From: Imbricaverruca yamaguchii
Taxonomy: Eukaryota > Arthropoda > Thecostraca > Neoverrucidae
DNA: 64,000 nt
Direction of reading: 5' to 3'
Assembly (NCBI GenBank): GCA_034440575.1
Contig: JAOTOL010001478.1
Location: 859,001-923,000 of the forward strand
In this document: positions 12,091 through 24,290 of the stretch, one piece after another
Layout: each line of letters opens with the position of its first letter
How positions within the stretch are numbered: the first letter of the stretch is position 1
The notes under the pieces: model-generated
What the model was told of the DNA's origin: nothing
Database searches by the model: none
What the model saw: the letters and a program-made list of their open reading frames with translations, nothing else
Position numbers and translations under genes: made by a program

Positions 12091-13621
12091 CGCACGGCCG
12101 CCGGCGGAATCGAGGTATTCTAATGAGCCGAGTGGTGTCTCCATCACTGGCCACGTGCCCCAATCTGAATGGCTCCATCAGTACAGCGGCGAGTCAAACG
12201 GCGAGCCGGCCACCACCAGCCGGCTGACGTCTGACCGCTGGTCGGCCGTCTGTAGCCCGACCTGCCGGCAACAAATGTCCTCCTCTCCCACCGTACCATT
12301 ATCAACAACAGCACCTAATGACGACAATAACTCAAAATCCATGCCTTTCCTATGGTAATGCATCAGCTCAGCCTCATTAATTGTTAATTGCTTTCGGGTC
12401 GGGCGAGGAGTGAGGAGGCGATTGCAGCGTCAACGGTACAGGTGATAATTACACGGCCTGTGTGTCATGCTAAGCTGCCCTCCGATACGAAATGACACAA
12501 GGTATGCGTTAAACAGCCGGCTCGCCGGTGCTTCAGCGACGAGTGAAAGAGACGGTAGTTTCTATTGTGGGCTGGCGGCGGCTGGCAGCGACGGCGGCGG
12601 CCGCCTCGGGAGGCACTACGCACCTCGCTGAACGGAGTGGTGAAACTGTTGAACAGAAACGTAATCATGCATTAGGGTTACGGTTTCCACTGATGCCCTC
12701 TAGCTGGGGAGATGATGCTATCGCGTCCCGGCCATGCAATCAATTGTTCAATCAGCATCTGTGCTACGTCGTAGAACGCTATGAATCTCCGTAATGTACT
12801 CGATTGTACACGATTTCGCAAAGTGAGCAGCGGTTGCAACATGGCCAGCATTAGGCACTGGCCTTAGCTGTTAGGCAACAGCGAGCGGCAGCAGTTGCGG
12901 CATTCTAGTCATGCTTCGTTTGCGTGATGATACGTGCGTAAGTCGAGGGAAGGCGTACGGGGCTCGTGTCCAACAATGGCATGGCGGACAAGTGGTGAGG
13001 ATCGCACCTTCGGGTGACTACGCCACCACCTTACCGCTTGAGGATTGTCAGACACGATTTCGTCGACATCCAGCGGCGTGCCGCTCCAGAGCCGGGGATC
13101 AGACCAGCACCGGACCCGCATCAGCACCTCATAAATATCGCCTGCTACGACACTGCGCATACACATCGACGGCCAGGCGAGTGGGGACTGTCGATTCCCC
13201 GGCATACATCTTGTCTGGCCGGCCGTTTCCGCGTGAAGCCCCACAGCGCGGTTCACCCAGGCCCACTGCGGGCTGGCGGGGCTGGTGATGCTCTCTCGAC
13301 ACATTCCGGCGTGGAGCCGGCCGTCCAGTCGACTCTGGCCACCGCCCCGGGCCCCCTGCAACGTGGCTCGATGATTTGCGAGTAGCCTTTGATGGCGGCC
13401 ATTTAGCGGGGATAGCGCTGATCATACCACCTCTTTGAGGACGCGACTCCGTATCAGCGCTAATTCTGTCCGGACTAAAGGCCTCCTTTGTTTTGGTGTG
13501 ACCACGGCCGGCTTCAGAGCGGCTGCCGCCGCGGCCGGGCCGGGCGGCGCCATTTGCGCCCGTCGGCTGATGGATGTGGCGAGCTCGTCTTCACGTCAGC
13601 ATGCTGACCCGGCTTAGAGCG
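12091..13621. other. Unique DNA, no supported gene
   Basis: The 150-codon minus frame at 12909-13361 and the 123-125-codon plus frames over the same bases cannot all be real, and none shows a known domain. No RNA gene or transposon end was seen. Confidence 0.45.
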
Positions 13622-13812
13622 GCAGTGGTGGCGCCTCTGTGTCCCCCCCCCTCTACCCACAAACTGACCCAGCTTCCACCTTGCAGAGGCGGTGGTATCA
13701 CTTCTGCGACTCTCTCCCCGCCTGCTGTACCCGGATTACGTCGGGGGTGGGAGCACCTCTGCGACCCCCCACCCCGTGCACTGTACCCGACTAGACTACG
13801 GCCAGGTGGAAG
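13622..13812. repeat. Degenerate tandem repeat, ~60-bp unit, about 3 copies
   Basis: Copies share GGTGG(N)CCTCTGCGAC, a CCCCCC run and a CTGTACCCG motif. Divergence is high, suggesting an old array. Confidence 0.7.
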
Positions 13813-14494
13813 GGGCACGGCTCCGTCTTCAAGGGTAGGTGTCAATTACATGGTTGATAGATGTTCTACCGCACCCTTCCCGGATCTCTGATGCTGCGGG
13901 TAAGCTGGGAGCTGGGAAAGATACATCATTGTGGGCCTGGCGCCACAGTGGTGGAATTGGCCCAGATACGGCTGCAGGATTCGGGGGACTCTGCGCTCGT
14001 AACTGTAAGCACCTGTCGGCTCAATTTCCAGCAAACTCAGTGCGGCAGATACGGAGCACGATTAAATTCAACACTTGCTCAATATCGTGTGTCTAATTTT
14101 GTTCCAAAATTTACCGATCCATTGCCATTGGGTAACAAATTGAGTTCAATACATCCAGACAAATTCAATATCAATTTGTTCATAGTGGCAAGGATTTCGG
14201 GTCCATTCTTTTCAAGACAAACCTGTACATGCAATACTAAACAGAAATAACCGAGGGGAATGTATTCATATTATTACTTGCATATATCACTTCCAATGAC
14301 GGCGCAGCCCAGGCCCGTTCTCATTTCGCTACTTGTTCGGCGGTCAGTGCACATTTGTCCGCGGCATCGTACAGTGCACGTCATTCGGTGCCGTAAATCA
14401 CATCATCAACAAGCAATAATCACCACACCCGCATTGGAATCCCGGCCGAATACTGCCTTCTCGTGGTACTCCAGTGTCGCTGCTGCAGGAGCAA
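13813..14494. other. Unique DNA, nothing recognised
   Basis: The frame at 13861-14250 has no recognisable domain and overlaps 13839-14096 in another frame. Confidence 0.45.
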
Positions 14495-14613
14495 GTGTCA
14501 CTGCTGCAGTTGCTGCCCTCGTGGCCCCCCACCCCCCCCCCCCGGGGAAAAGACTCAAAAAAGAAAGAACAAAGTGGAGTAAGTGTCACTGCTGCAGTTG
14601 CTGCCCTCGTGGC
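14495..14613. repeat. 31-bp direct duplication flanking a poly-C tract
   Basis: A 31-bp sequence containing GTGTCACTGCTGCAGTTGCT is identical at 14495-14525 and 14583-14613, 88 bp apart. A C-run lies at about 14524-14543. Shorter related pieces (GTCGCTGCTGCA) occur on both sides. Confidence 0.85.
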
Positions 14614-15134
14614 ACCCAGTGTCGCTGCTGCAAGAGCAAACCGACCGGCAGAAATTCTGATAATTTCACCCATGAATCTCAACCGTTTGAGTCCCAGCAG
14701 GCAGCGGCGAGCCGATAACTCAGGCCGAGAGCCGTCCTCTATTTTTTATTCTCTCTAGGGTGAGCGGGGTGCTGGGAGATAAATCATATTTGTTAGCTCT
14801 TGGTCAGAGGGTGGCAGAGACATAGTGGTACTGTTAGACGGGAATATTTGTGCTACAATATTGCCAGTGGCTGGAGATCTACGTCCAGGAAGACGACCAA
14901 ATGCTGGGGAGAGAGGAAATGGCAAGAGCATCGGCTAAGCTTGGAACTCTACGAAGCCAACGTTGAAATCGAAAGACTTAGCAAACCGACGGCGCATTTA
15001 GGCAATGCAACAATTGCGTAAAAGACCTACCATTATGATGGAGTAACTGAAATGAATTGCATGCGAATTAGAAAGCGATGATATATGTACATTTTCTTGT
15101 TCAATATATATGTGTATGCACATGCACACAAGCA
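14614..15134. other. Unique DNA, nothing recognised
   Basis: The frame at 14800-15021 is 73 codons with no recognisable motif. Confidence 0.45.

Positions 15135-15168
<34 letters not shown>
15135..15168. repeat. (TA)n microsatellite
   Basis: About 34 bp of TA repeat, preceded by a looser ATATATGTGTATG stretch. Overlapping Tyr-Ile peptides are artefacts. Confidence 0.95.
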
Positions 15169-15170
<2 letters not shown>

Positions 15171-15818
15171 GGAACTAAATGCGTGCTTGATTGCTTGCAT
15201 ATCTTTGCATGCAATCAGTGGGCTTTGCACAGTGCAGCGGATCCGAGCGGCGGACCATTATCCGAGACACTGTTGTGCTAATTAAACAATGCGGTTTTTC
15301 TGCTGGGGGCCACGCCAGCCTGCAGTGAGCTCATCACAGCGACATTCTGCCGCACCTTGTCGTGTAGCCAGCTGATCCCCGCTCACAAATGGCGCGCCGC
15401 CGCGACCGTCCACACCGGCACAGGTGCCGAGCCATTACCTGCCGAAGCCGGAACGACACCACGTGTGATCCGGCGCTGTAGCAGTGCGGCGGTCGCGCCT
15501 CCCGGAGCGTCAGAGGTGTCGGCGCGAGCGGGCGCCGCCGCCGCCGCGACCGCGCCCCGCGTATGGAAATACGCTCCGGCTATTGGCCGCCGATGCAAAC
15601 ACACCGGGCACGCGTGCTGATTCCCAAGTGCCCTGTTGACGGACTGGTGTTTACCTGCGGCCGGGCTGGAGTGCCCCCCGCACGAGGCGCGAGCCACTAA
15701 AATGTCCATGATTCAGGTGGAAGTGTGCGGCGGCGCTCGCGGCCGGGCACCGCGCCGGCCGCAACGACAGGGCCCGCTGCGTGTGGATGGAGGCAAGTGT
15801 TGAGCCGGAGCCACCGTT
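15169..15818. other. GC-rich unique DNA, no supported gene
   Basis: CpG density is high between about 15360 and 15790. Frames on opposite strands (15357-15620 plus and 15383-15709 minus) overlap and are Ala/Arg-rich. Confidence 0.45.
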
Positions 15819-15887
15819 CACACAGACACACACACTCACTCACTCACTCACAACATACATACACAGACACACACACACACACATATC
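15819..15887. repeat. (AC)n/(CACT)n compound microsatellite
   Basis: CA repeats, four CACT units, then further CA repeats with CATA and CAGA interruptions. Confidence 0.95.
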
Positions 15888-16244
15888 AGAGCTGGGTCGG
15901 AATAGCCGTCGAAGACTTCCATGCACAACAAACACCGAAGCCAGTGGGAGACAAAAGTGAGTCCTCTGAGACTGAGCAAAGTAGTCTAGTGTTGTGACAG
16001 AATGTACATGTGGCACGCATATCGAATGTGGTGCTACGGTCTGTCGCGAAGACAAAGAGAACCTTTCTTTATGAACAGCGCCAAGAACTTGGGCACGAAG
16101 AAGCATGGACATAAACTAGTAATAAAGATGATTAATGCACATTAGACTAAAGTTTCATTACCTGAGTGCAAGGATATAGGATAAAGGTACGGTGGAGTTA
16201 CGGCGGCACCGAGGCGCGAACCCGGTGGGAACGCGACATAGCCA
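15888..16244. other. Unique DNA, nothing recognised
   Basis: AT-richer spacer between a microsatellite and a purine-rich array. No frame is worth reporting. Confidence 0.5.
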
Positions 16245-16413
16245 GGTGGAGACAAAGCGGAGACACGACGGAGACAAGACGGGGAGACAAGAGAAGAGCC
16301 AAGACGATACGGAAACACGTCGGAGACACTATGAGGACGAGGCGGAGACAGGGCGGACACAGGGCGGGAAGACGGCGGAGAGACGCGCCGAGACAAGGCG
16401 GAGACAGCACTGA
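16245..16413. repeat. Degenerate GGAGACA-type short tandem repeat
   Basis: The core GCGGAGACA recurs irregularly every 10-14 bp as GACGGAGACAAGACGG, GGCGGAGACAGGGCGG and similar. Purines concentrate on the + strand. Confidence 0.8.
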
Positions 16414-18324
16414 GACAGGCCGCCCTTCCCAGCTGTCACGCGGGGGGGGTGCACACCGCGACCCCGGCGCGTATCATCAGCGGTAGGGGCACGCGGCACC
16501 ACGCACAATACCGGCGCAATACGGGCCGACACCGGCACGCGATATTGACTGTCAGCGCCCGTCGACACCCGGTTAATATTCCCGCCGCGTCTGCTCTCGC
16601 GCACACTGCCGATGACGGCGGGAGAAAGAGGTGAGGGACATTGATGAAAGCGTTCTTATAGGCCGGAGCAAATAACGAACGGTAGGGGCGGGGCGGGGGT
16701 GCGTCGGGACCAGTCGGTTATCGCCAATGAATCTGCGATGATTGACGCACAGTTGGTGTCGGCAGGGAAACGCCGAGGAACAGCGGGAGTAGGGGTGGTT
16801 GAATATCAACAATGCTTGACAACTGAAGGCATGCTAGGCATATGAACTGGAACATCTTCCGTGAAGCTATGACAACCGGGAGGTAGAAGACCTTTACGAA
16901 GCAGACGTGCATTCAAAGACGTCGGCCACTGCGTTATGACAACCAGCCTGCTTGGATTTGCCACGGAGCGAAAGGGCTCGGTGACATACGAAGGTGTCTG
17001 TTTCACGTTTAAGAAAAAGAAGCGAGTGTCGGGGTACAGCAACTATCACTTTCCATGGAGGAAAGGAAGGGGATGTCGCCTCAAGCAGACCAAAGACTTC
17101 CACCAGCTGACAGCGGTTGCCGTCCGTCCGCTGCGGCCCTTCCAGCGGCAGCTACGTGCCGCCGTTTGACGTAATTGTTGGTACATTCTTGGAAGATATT
17201 TAGGTAAAACAGGTTGTTCGTGTCATGTCGAACTACCAACCACGATGTTGTTTCTGGATGAAAGATTTGTTGATATTTTTGGCACAATTCGCAGTTTTTA
17301 CTCGCTTTAAGGCAATTAGTGTGCCCAGATGATAACATTCCAGAATTATACATATTATTCGACTGTGCGCACCAGTTGATGTTTTCTGACTCAGACGAGG
17401 TCCTGACCCAGGTCGACCTTGGATAATCTGCTTGAGACACAAAACCCATTCTCGGACACTTCACGACACAAATTGCGAGCTAATGTTTCTCCTTTCCTTT
17501 CAAAAGCAAGTATTATCAAACTTTTAGAAGCAGTTTGCCAATGAGGCTTGGCGTAAACTGCGAGGGTCTGCCATGACCCGTCCAGCTACCATTCAGATCG
17601 TGAGGTTAAATGTGATGTCGATAGACTATAGACAGATAGAAGCTGAGCTATATTTTGATCTGCATTTTGCGGCTCTATCTTACATGTTCCGTTTACATTC
17701 TAACTGCAGTTACCGATGCCTAAATTTTTGGACAGTAAGTTCTTGGCCTGCCCCGGTGAGTCACCGGTTCACCGAACGTATGGAAATTAGATGCTATTGT
17801 AGTGGCCTTGTTGGACCCAATTAGGAATGAAATATCAAATCAGAGTGAGCCGCACCCGTCGAGCGGAAGGTGGACGGAATTCGCTCGATAACCGAATGCT
17901 AAATATTCATGGGAAATCCCACCAAATCCTACGCTACATTTCGGCCTCTAACATCCTCATCTCACCAAATACAGTCTTGCTTGGATGCTTACATAGCTCC
18001 TCCCGTCACTTTCCTTACTTCGTTATCCGACAATGAAAGGAAGCCCCAACCAATAAATCCTCATAGAAGGGACAATAAAACTGGTGTAATCAACTCATCA
18101 CCGAGTACGCAATTGCTGCAGCTTCCGATCATTGCTCTCACCCAGCCGTTCTTGCGGCCATCACACCAGCGACAGACATTTCGATCCTCGCTCGCCACGC
18201 TCATCTCGGCCGCCTCCCCACTCTTCACCGCATACTTTTGGGTCTCATAACCTAATTTGTCGGCCGCTATTCGCCTTTGTGGGGCGAAATATCATCGCCG
18301 GCGGCTATAAATTGGTGGCGGCCG
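16414..18324. other. Unique DNA, no supported gene
   Basis: GC-rich to about 16720, then AT-richer to 18240. The longest frames (17081-17464 minus, 17909-18250 plus) show no domain. A G-run lies at 16441-16448. Confidence 0.45.
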
Positions 18325-18535
18325 GCGGGCGCGCCCGCTCGGGCCCGGGGGACTCGTGACGCGTCCAGCCGGTGCCGGCCAGACAGCTTCACACGGCCGC
18401 GGCAGCCATGGTCGGCGGAGCTCCAGGTGGGCGCGGCTCGGTCGGGCTCGGGGGACTCGTGACGCGTCCAAACGGTGCCGGCCAGGCAGCTTCACACGGC
18501 CGCGGCAGCCCCGGTCGGGGGCACTCCAGGTGGCG
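18325..18535. repeat. 104-bp tandem duplication, about 2 copies
   Basis: A block starting GGGGACTCGTGACGCGTCCA and containing CAGCTTCACACGGCCGCGGC is present at 18347 and again at 18451, with a few substitutions. Each copy ends in a CTCCAGGTGG-like phrase. Confidence 0.88.
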
Positions 18536-18639
18536 ACACCACTCAATCGATGGGCAGTCGGCCGTGTAGCGGTGCACAGTTCTCAGAGAGGCAGATGTGG
18601 CGGCCGGCTGCCTGTAATGGTCCGCCAATGGCAGGCTGT

Positions 18640-19010
18640 GGTGACCTGGTGTTACACGGAGTGGCACTTCCACAGGGAGCCTGTGGTGATGGCAAGCGGT
18701 GGTGGTCTGGTGCTGCACAGAGTAGCACTTTTACAGGGAGCCTGTGGTGATGGCAGGCTGTGGTGACCTGGTGTTACACGGAGTAGCACTTCTACAGGGA
18801 GCCTGTGGTGACGGCAGGCTGTGGTGTCCTGGTGGTGCACAGAGTAGCACTTTTACAGGGAGCCTGTGGTGATGGCAGGCTGTGATAGCCTGGTGTCACA
18901 CAAAGTGGAACTTCTACAGGGAGCCTGTGGTGATGGCAGGCTGTGATAGCCTGGTGTTACACAGAGTGGCACTTCTACAGATAGTCTGTGGTGGACAGCT
19001 GCTACCAACT
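18640..19010. repeat. Minisatellite, 61-bp unit, about 6 copies
   Basis: The unit combines CCTGGTGTTACACGGAGTGG, CACTTCTACAGGGAGCCTGT and GGTGATGGCAGGCTGTG. Variants include TGCTGCACAGAGTAGC. The last copy carries a GATAGTCTGTGG end. Confidence 0.93.
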
Positions 19011-19610
19011 TGAGCTAAGTTGCCCGCAACTATGCAGTGGAGAGCTCGGTAGTCCAATAAGCGAATATAATTGATAGGATGCTGAATACAGTGGTGTTTC
19101 TACGACCAGCCCATGGTGGCCGAATGAGCAGTTTTGGTGACTGGATGTGCAGTCTATTATGCTCCTGTTGATATCCTACTGTGGCGTCAGGCGCTCCAAG
19201 GTGGTTTGGCAAGGAGCTTGTGATGTATCTTCGGCAATCCGTGGCGGTGCCAGTGCGGGATATCTAGTGGTGATGGTGATGCTGGTGAGTCAGTGCATGG
19301 TGACGCCATCGACAGCAAATGGGTTCTGACAGTCCGCATACGGGAGTTCAATAAATATTGAACGACAGTCCATTAATAAACCCGTCCATAGACACGCAGA
19401 GTCAAGATAGATGTGCATCCGGTGGCATTATGATTAACACCACTTGATCAAGTCAGATGCTCAGTTTCAGGTGTTGGCAGACGATGTGGGAATTGTTAGC
19501 TATATAAATACATGTGCAACCGATCTTTGGCAAGTAGGCAGATAATGGAACATGTTCTCAATATTTAAGTTCATGTCACATTTGGTAGGAGGTAGTTAAT
19601 AGCTGCCCTA
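19011..19610. other. Unique AT-richer DNA, nothing recognised
   Basis: Spacer between the 61-bp array and a SINE. No frame exceeds about 60 codons. Confidence 0.5.
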
Positions 19611-19818
19611 CGGTAGCCAGTAGGGGATGAGTGGTCTAGGGGTAAGATGCTCGTCTGACGATCGAAAGATTGTGGGTTCGAGCCTCACCTGTCGCTACTC
19701 TTCGCCCACTACCGATCGGCGTGAGAGATTGGCGACGCTACACGACACAACGGTCGATGTGTCATAAAATCAATGACCAACCGACCGACCAACCAACCAA
19801 CCAACGGCAGCCAGCAGG
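19611..19818 (+). mobile_element. SINE family B, tRNA-Pro-like head, full copy
   Basis: The head begins near 19622 with GAGTGGTCTAGGGGTAAG (A box resembling tRNA-Pro, TGGTCTAGGGGTA) and has B box GGGTTCGAGCC at about 19675. The body contains TCGCTACTCTTCGCCC, ATCGGCGTGAGAGATTGGCG and CGGTCGATGTGTC. The tail is an ACC/ACCA-rich run (CCGACCGACCAACCAACC). Flanks ACGGTAGCCAGTAGG and ACGGCAGCCAGCAGG match at 13 of 15 positions and are a plausible aged target-site duplication. Other copies are at 41682 and 50902, and a decayed one is on the minus strand at 51727. Confidence 0.92.
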
Positions 19819-20474
19819 TACGCAGACCGCCGACCGTCGCCCAGTGGATACTGCTGGCACGCTGCAGAGGCTAGGCGATTCGTCAGACGAACAGGATGGC
19901 TCATCCGTTGGTGACTCGGTCCACTGAACGGAGTGCTTTTGGCTGGGTGAAGTCAGACAGACAGGGTCAGAGGCAGACAGTTTGTGTTGACCTCAGGTGA
20001 GGGCGACATGTTCAACAGAACGGTGCGCACTGTGCCGGGCTTGGGGTGGCGGCCGGGCCGTACTGACCACATCTGCCCGACACCGCAGCACCGCTAGCGG
20101 GCGCAGACGGCACTGCACGTCAGCTTCCTCCTCTCATGCATCAGGCATGCCCACTAATTACGATGGCAGTCTAATAAAGCGCCGCAGCGCTACAGAGACA
20201 TAATTCGACTCGCGTCTTAATTGTCCGCGGCGGTGTACTCGCAGACTCATAATTGCAATTCTTGCATTCTTTGCAAATAGAAAGTCACCTATATAAATAA
20301 TGCATGCGGCGGTGCTTGCATGAAGTGATAAACGAGCCGCCCTCTGACCTGTGGCGCTGGTCGGCGCGGCCGTTCAGAGGGTGCCGCGCCTGGCCAGCGA
20401 AGGCTCGGTACCGTCGAGTTATAGCGGCCGGCGACCGTAACTCGGCCGGCACCCAGCCGTACCGGCGGGCGGCG
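19819..20474. other. Unique DNA, no supported gene
   Basis: Mixed composition, GC-rich from about 20330. The 68-codon frame at 19997-20203 shows no motif. Confidence 0.45.
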
Positions 20475-20845
20475 GGCTGACTGACGTCGACACTGACGTG
20501 AGCTGACGTCGACACTGACGTGCTGACGGGCTGACGTATACACTGACTGGCTGACGTCGACATTGTGGGGCTGAAACCTACACTGACGGCGGCTGACGTC
20601 GACACTGACACTGACGCACACACTGTCGGGAGCTGACCCCACACTGATGGACTGACGTTGGCACTGATGTGGGCTGACGTCGACACGGATGGGGCTAACG
20701 TCGACACGAATGTGGGCTGATGTCGACATTAACGGGGGCTGACGCCGACACTGGCGGGGGCTGACGTACACACTGACGGCCTGACGCCGACACTGACGGG
20801 ACTGGGGCGAATACTGATGGGCTTGTGTGAACACTGTCCGGTATG
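20475..20845. repeat. Minisatellite of TGACGTCGACACTGAC units, 18-26 bp, about 16 copies
   Basis: The core is GGCTGACGTCGACACTGACG. Copies differ in length and in the second half (ACACACTGAC, CCTACACTGAC, CGACACGGATG). Each well-preserved unit carries a TGACGTCG, one base from a full CRE palindrome. Minus-strand frames through it are Ser/Val/Thr-rich and spurious. Confidence 0.9.
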
Positions 20846-22984
20846 TGGTGAATACCAACGGGAATACGAGCCGAGGAGCCGACCTGAGGTCGAATTCAGC
20901 CGGCGGCCGGGGATGCAACACGGATGTGTGCCAACAGGGAGTAGGTGAGGTGAGCATGGGTAGTCGGACACCGACTGGTGGCAGAACTGAAGCGGGCATG
21001 GGCGAGTGCAAAACGGAGTGGGCATGCCCGCTCACGTTACACAGCCGAGGGCCGTGTTTTTGGGCCGAGACAATCGGCAACGCTGTCATCCGGTGACGTC
21101 ACTGGGACAGGCTTCACAGCAAAACTGCGCAGGTGTGGACTCACTGGAGTACTTGTCGGGTGGTGAGAACCGAGTGGTCTGTCTTCACTGTGAGCGTCTC
21201 GATCCAGCTTCTTCTCATCCGGGCTCAAATGCTAGTCTACGTACGGCATTGCAAGCATATAATGTTGGGCTAGCTTACGGCGAAGCAAATTCCAGGTCTC
21301 TCCTTTGGGCGCATTCGCCTAGCCAAATAACCAGCCCATCAAGATATCATTCTGCAATGACCCCATTAAGGAACTAATTGTATTTCAACATCCAGCAACA
21401 CTAAGAATAACTAGCGGTTAGCTCACTTAGTTTTTTTTCAGCACTCTTGCGCAACATTTCCACTGAGCATGATTGGTGGTCCTCACCTGCCCGGAACCGT
21501 TAACTGTACAGTCGTGGATCGTTAATTGAACGGCACCACCTTGACACGGCTCTATGGCTCTGTTAGTCCAGCCCCGGGCTGGCATGGCGACCGGCGCACG
21601 GCCGGGAAGGTAGCCGTCGGCCCGAGCCCAGCCGCCCCGCTCCGTCTAGGCTGGAGCCCGTTTGGCGGCGTCGCCAACGCCACGCGGGCTCCCCTCCGGC
21701 GCGTCGCGCCCGTCAAACGGCCTGCCGCCGCACTTGTCTACTTAGACGGATGAGAGATCTCTCCCGGTATTGCGCAATAACCCCAATCATCGCGCCGTAA
21801 TCGCACCTCTCCGCGCCGTTATCGTCACGGCGTGACGCGCGCGCCGCTAAATTTTTAATAAAGCTGTTATTTCGCCGTCGGGTAATGCCATTACGTCCAC
21901 GTCGGCAGAAGGGTAAAAATATAATTTTTACAAATTGGCATGTCGTCCCCGGGGCCTTTGTGGTCGGCGGGGAGCTGCTCCCGTCGGCGGGCGGCGAGGA
22001 CATTCGGCAGCCTTGTCACGTTTCTTTTTGCGGCGGCGAAGACGGCGTCAACACGGGCGGACAATATGGTGTCGGCGGCGAGCGGCCACCACGGCACACG
22101 GGTGCCGACGGAGCGAGGCGCGGCGCGGCCGGTCGGCCGGCCCCGGCCGCCGCGTGACTGATGAGCTGCTAGAACGACGGCCGGGCATCTGTTTGTCGGG
22201 GCGCGAATCTGCATACACTATCTACCGCCAACGAAGGCGTGATGAAGCGACACCAAACATGGCGTATCGCCGACTCTTCTGATGATTAACACGTTTGCGT
22301 GAGGGCCCTGGGCGGCAATAAAAAGATTTACCGACACATTCGTCTCTGAGATCTTAATAAGCGTCGTAGATCAGGCAAGTGGGGCGATCCATCGTTCGGC
22401 CGGGCGTCGGGCGGAGAGCACGTACCGGTGGCCGGGCGCACCGACGATTATGATCCATTACTCGCGTTTCCGACAGGTGACACGGTCGTTTGTTTACACA
22501 CAGCGCCGCCCCCGCCAGGCCGGCCGGGCGGCCGGCGGAGCGCCGCTGCCGGCCGGCCGGCGCGCCGAGAACGCGGCCCGTCCGCCGTCCGTGCGCCGCC
22601 CGGCTCAATGGCCGGCGGACAGGAGCGGCCGTGACGTTCGCCCGTCGCAATGGCTCGACAGGCTGCCGACTTCTGGACGTAAGCGATTCGTCCGTCTCGC
22701 CGGCTCGAAAACAATAGGCGGGTGCGCTCTCCTTTTGGAGCTGCCCGCAAGGCTGTCGACGAGCGACGGGCGGAGAGGGAGAGTCGGCGCGCACCGTTTC
22801 TCAATAATCGTACATCACGTTGAATTCCGCTGTCTCGAAATCAGATGGCGCCTCTCATTTTGCTGCGAGTCCCCTAGGATAGGCATCATCACTATTTTTG
22901 TCCTATTGTGTTGTGCGATCGGCATTTGCGATAGACATGGGCCGATGCTTGAACGACAGTCCGCCGCGTCGACGCTGGGGGTGG
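20846..22984. other. GC-rich unique DNA, no supported gene
   Basis: A TGACGTCA is at 21094-21101. The stretch 21530-22780 is very CpG-rich with many CCGGCCGG blocks (for example around 22530-22570), so every frame looks open. Stop-free frames at 21935-22282, 22354-22794 and 22450-23022 overlap each other on both strands, and I do not accept them as genes. Confidence 0.45.
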
Positions 22985-23135
22985 AGTGCGTGAGACGCAG
23001 GGGTCACGGTCGTGCGGCATAGGGGTCACGGGTGTGCGACACAGAGGTCACCAGGCATGTGGCACAGGGATCAGCGGCTTGTGACACAGAACTTACCGGA
23101 GTTGACACAGACGTCACGAGCGTGTAGCACAAGGT
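22985..23135. repeat. Degenerate ~24-bp repeat of CACAGNGGTCACG type
   Basis: Phrases such as GGCATAGGGGTCACGGGTGT, GCGACACAGAGGTCACCAGG and TTGACACAGACGTCACGAGC recur six or so times with strong divergence. Confidence 0.7.
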
Positions 23136-23257
23136 CATCACAGAACACCATGTAACAAGCGCGTGTCTATCGCATACATATCGTGCGATATCATTTGGAG
23201 ACTGCATAGAAATGACACGCCATTAATCCTTTAGCGAGGGTTGCACACAAGCTTTCG

Positions 23258-23325
23258 TGGTGCAGTACTGTAGTGGCGCAGTGGTGTAGTGATCTAGTGG
23301 TGCAGTGGTGTAGTGGTGTGCGTGG
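23258..23325. repeat. Short GTAGTGGTGCA-type repeat
   Basis: An irregular alternation of AGTGGTGTAGTG and AGTGGTGCAGTG about 68 bp long. Confidence 0.75.
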
Positions 23326-23447
23326 TTGTGAATGGAAGCCAATACACAGTTATGCCGAGGTTAATGCAGAGGACAATTCGGAGACAGCCGAAGCTATTTA
23401 ATGCTAGTGTATAACTTGCACAATGGCTATAATTTATACAGCGTTCT

Positions 23448-23522
23448 TTGTCACGCTGTCTGTCACGTTCTCGCAGTGGCTTTGTCACGCTGTCACGCTG
23501 GCTTTGTCACGCTCTCACGTGG
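23448..23522. repeat. Short TGTCACGCTG-type repeat
   Basis: GCTTTGTCACGCTGTCACGC and variants, about four irregular copies. Confidence 0.75.
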
Positions 23523-23924
23523 GCGTGCAGGACTCACGCTGACATAATGCGTGAACCCTGCAGCGTTCGGCCATCTAACTCGGACCGGGACCGCCACGAG
23601 TCGCGTAATCCGACAACGGCGACGACAATGGCCGGCGGACCGACGGAGCGGGCCGCAGCGTTCGGAGCCGAGCCCGCCACACACACAGGGGGCCGGGCCC
23701 GACGCCGGCCATAGCTCATGGCTCATACGTCGCGCCGCGACAGCAGCTCTGACGGCTGGCTCGTGAGTTGTCCAGCTTCACGGCACGACCGATCGATATC
23801 GGGCGCGCGGCCGTGGAGCGCTGGAATGCCGCGGCGACTGAGCGCGGCTCCGGATCGCCTTCGGTTGCAGTTGACGGCGCTTTGTGCTCCTCGAGCGGCC
23901 CGAGCGGCCCGAGCGGCGGGGAAA
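23523..23924. other. GC-rich unique DNA
   Basis: Dense CpG with overlapping frames on both strands. No gene recognised. Confidence 0.45.
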
Positions 23925-24290
23925 CCCCGAAGAGCGGTGGGCCGCGAACAGCAGCGGAGCCCCGAACATTAGCGGAGCCCTGGACAGCGGCGGGCCGCGA
24001 ACAGCAGCGGAACCGACATTGCGAAGCTCTACAGCGCGGCCCGAACAGCTGGGCCCCGAACAGTAGCGGAGCTCTGGACAGCGGCGGAGCCCCGGACAGC
24101 AGCGTAACCCTGGACAGTCGAGCCATACGAACAGCAGAGAACCACCGGGCATCAGAGACACCCGAACGACAGCTGAATCACGAACAGCAGAGAAACCTTC
24201 AACAGTGGAGAAGTCCCAAACAGTAGAGGAGACTGAACAACGGAGACACCCGAACAGCAGAGGATCCCCGAACAGCAGACGCGTGAACAG
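23925..24290. repeat. Degenerate GAACAGCAGCGGAGCCC repeat, ~18-22 bp
   Basis: The core CCGAACAGCAGCGGAGCCC decays rightwards into CACCCGAACAGCAGAGGATC-like copies, at least 14 in all. Unit length varies. The 281-codon minus frame at 23778-24623 runs straight through it. Confidence 0.8.

Noticed and set aside
19622..19695. A functional tRNA-Pro gene
   Set aside because: A and B boxes are present but no proper anticodon stem or acceptor pairing can be drawn, and the same head occurs in other SINE copies.
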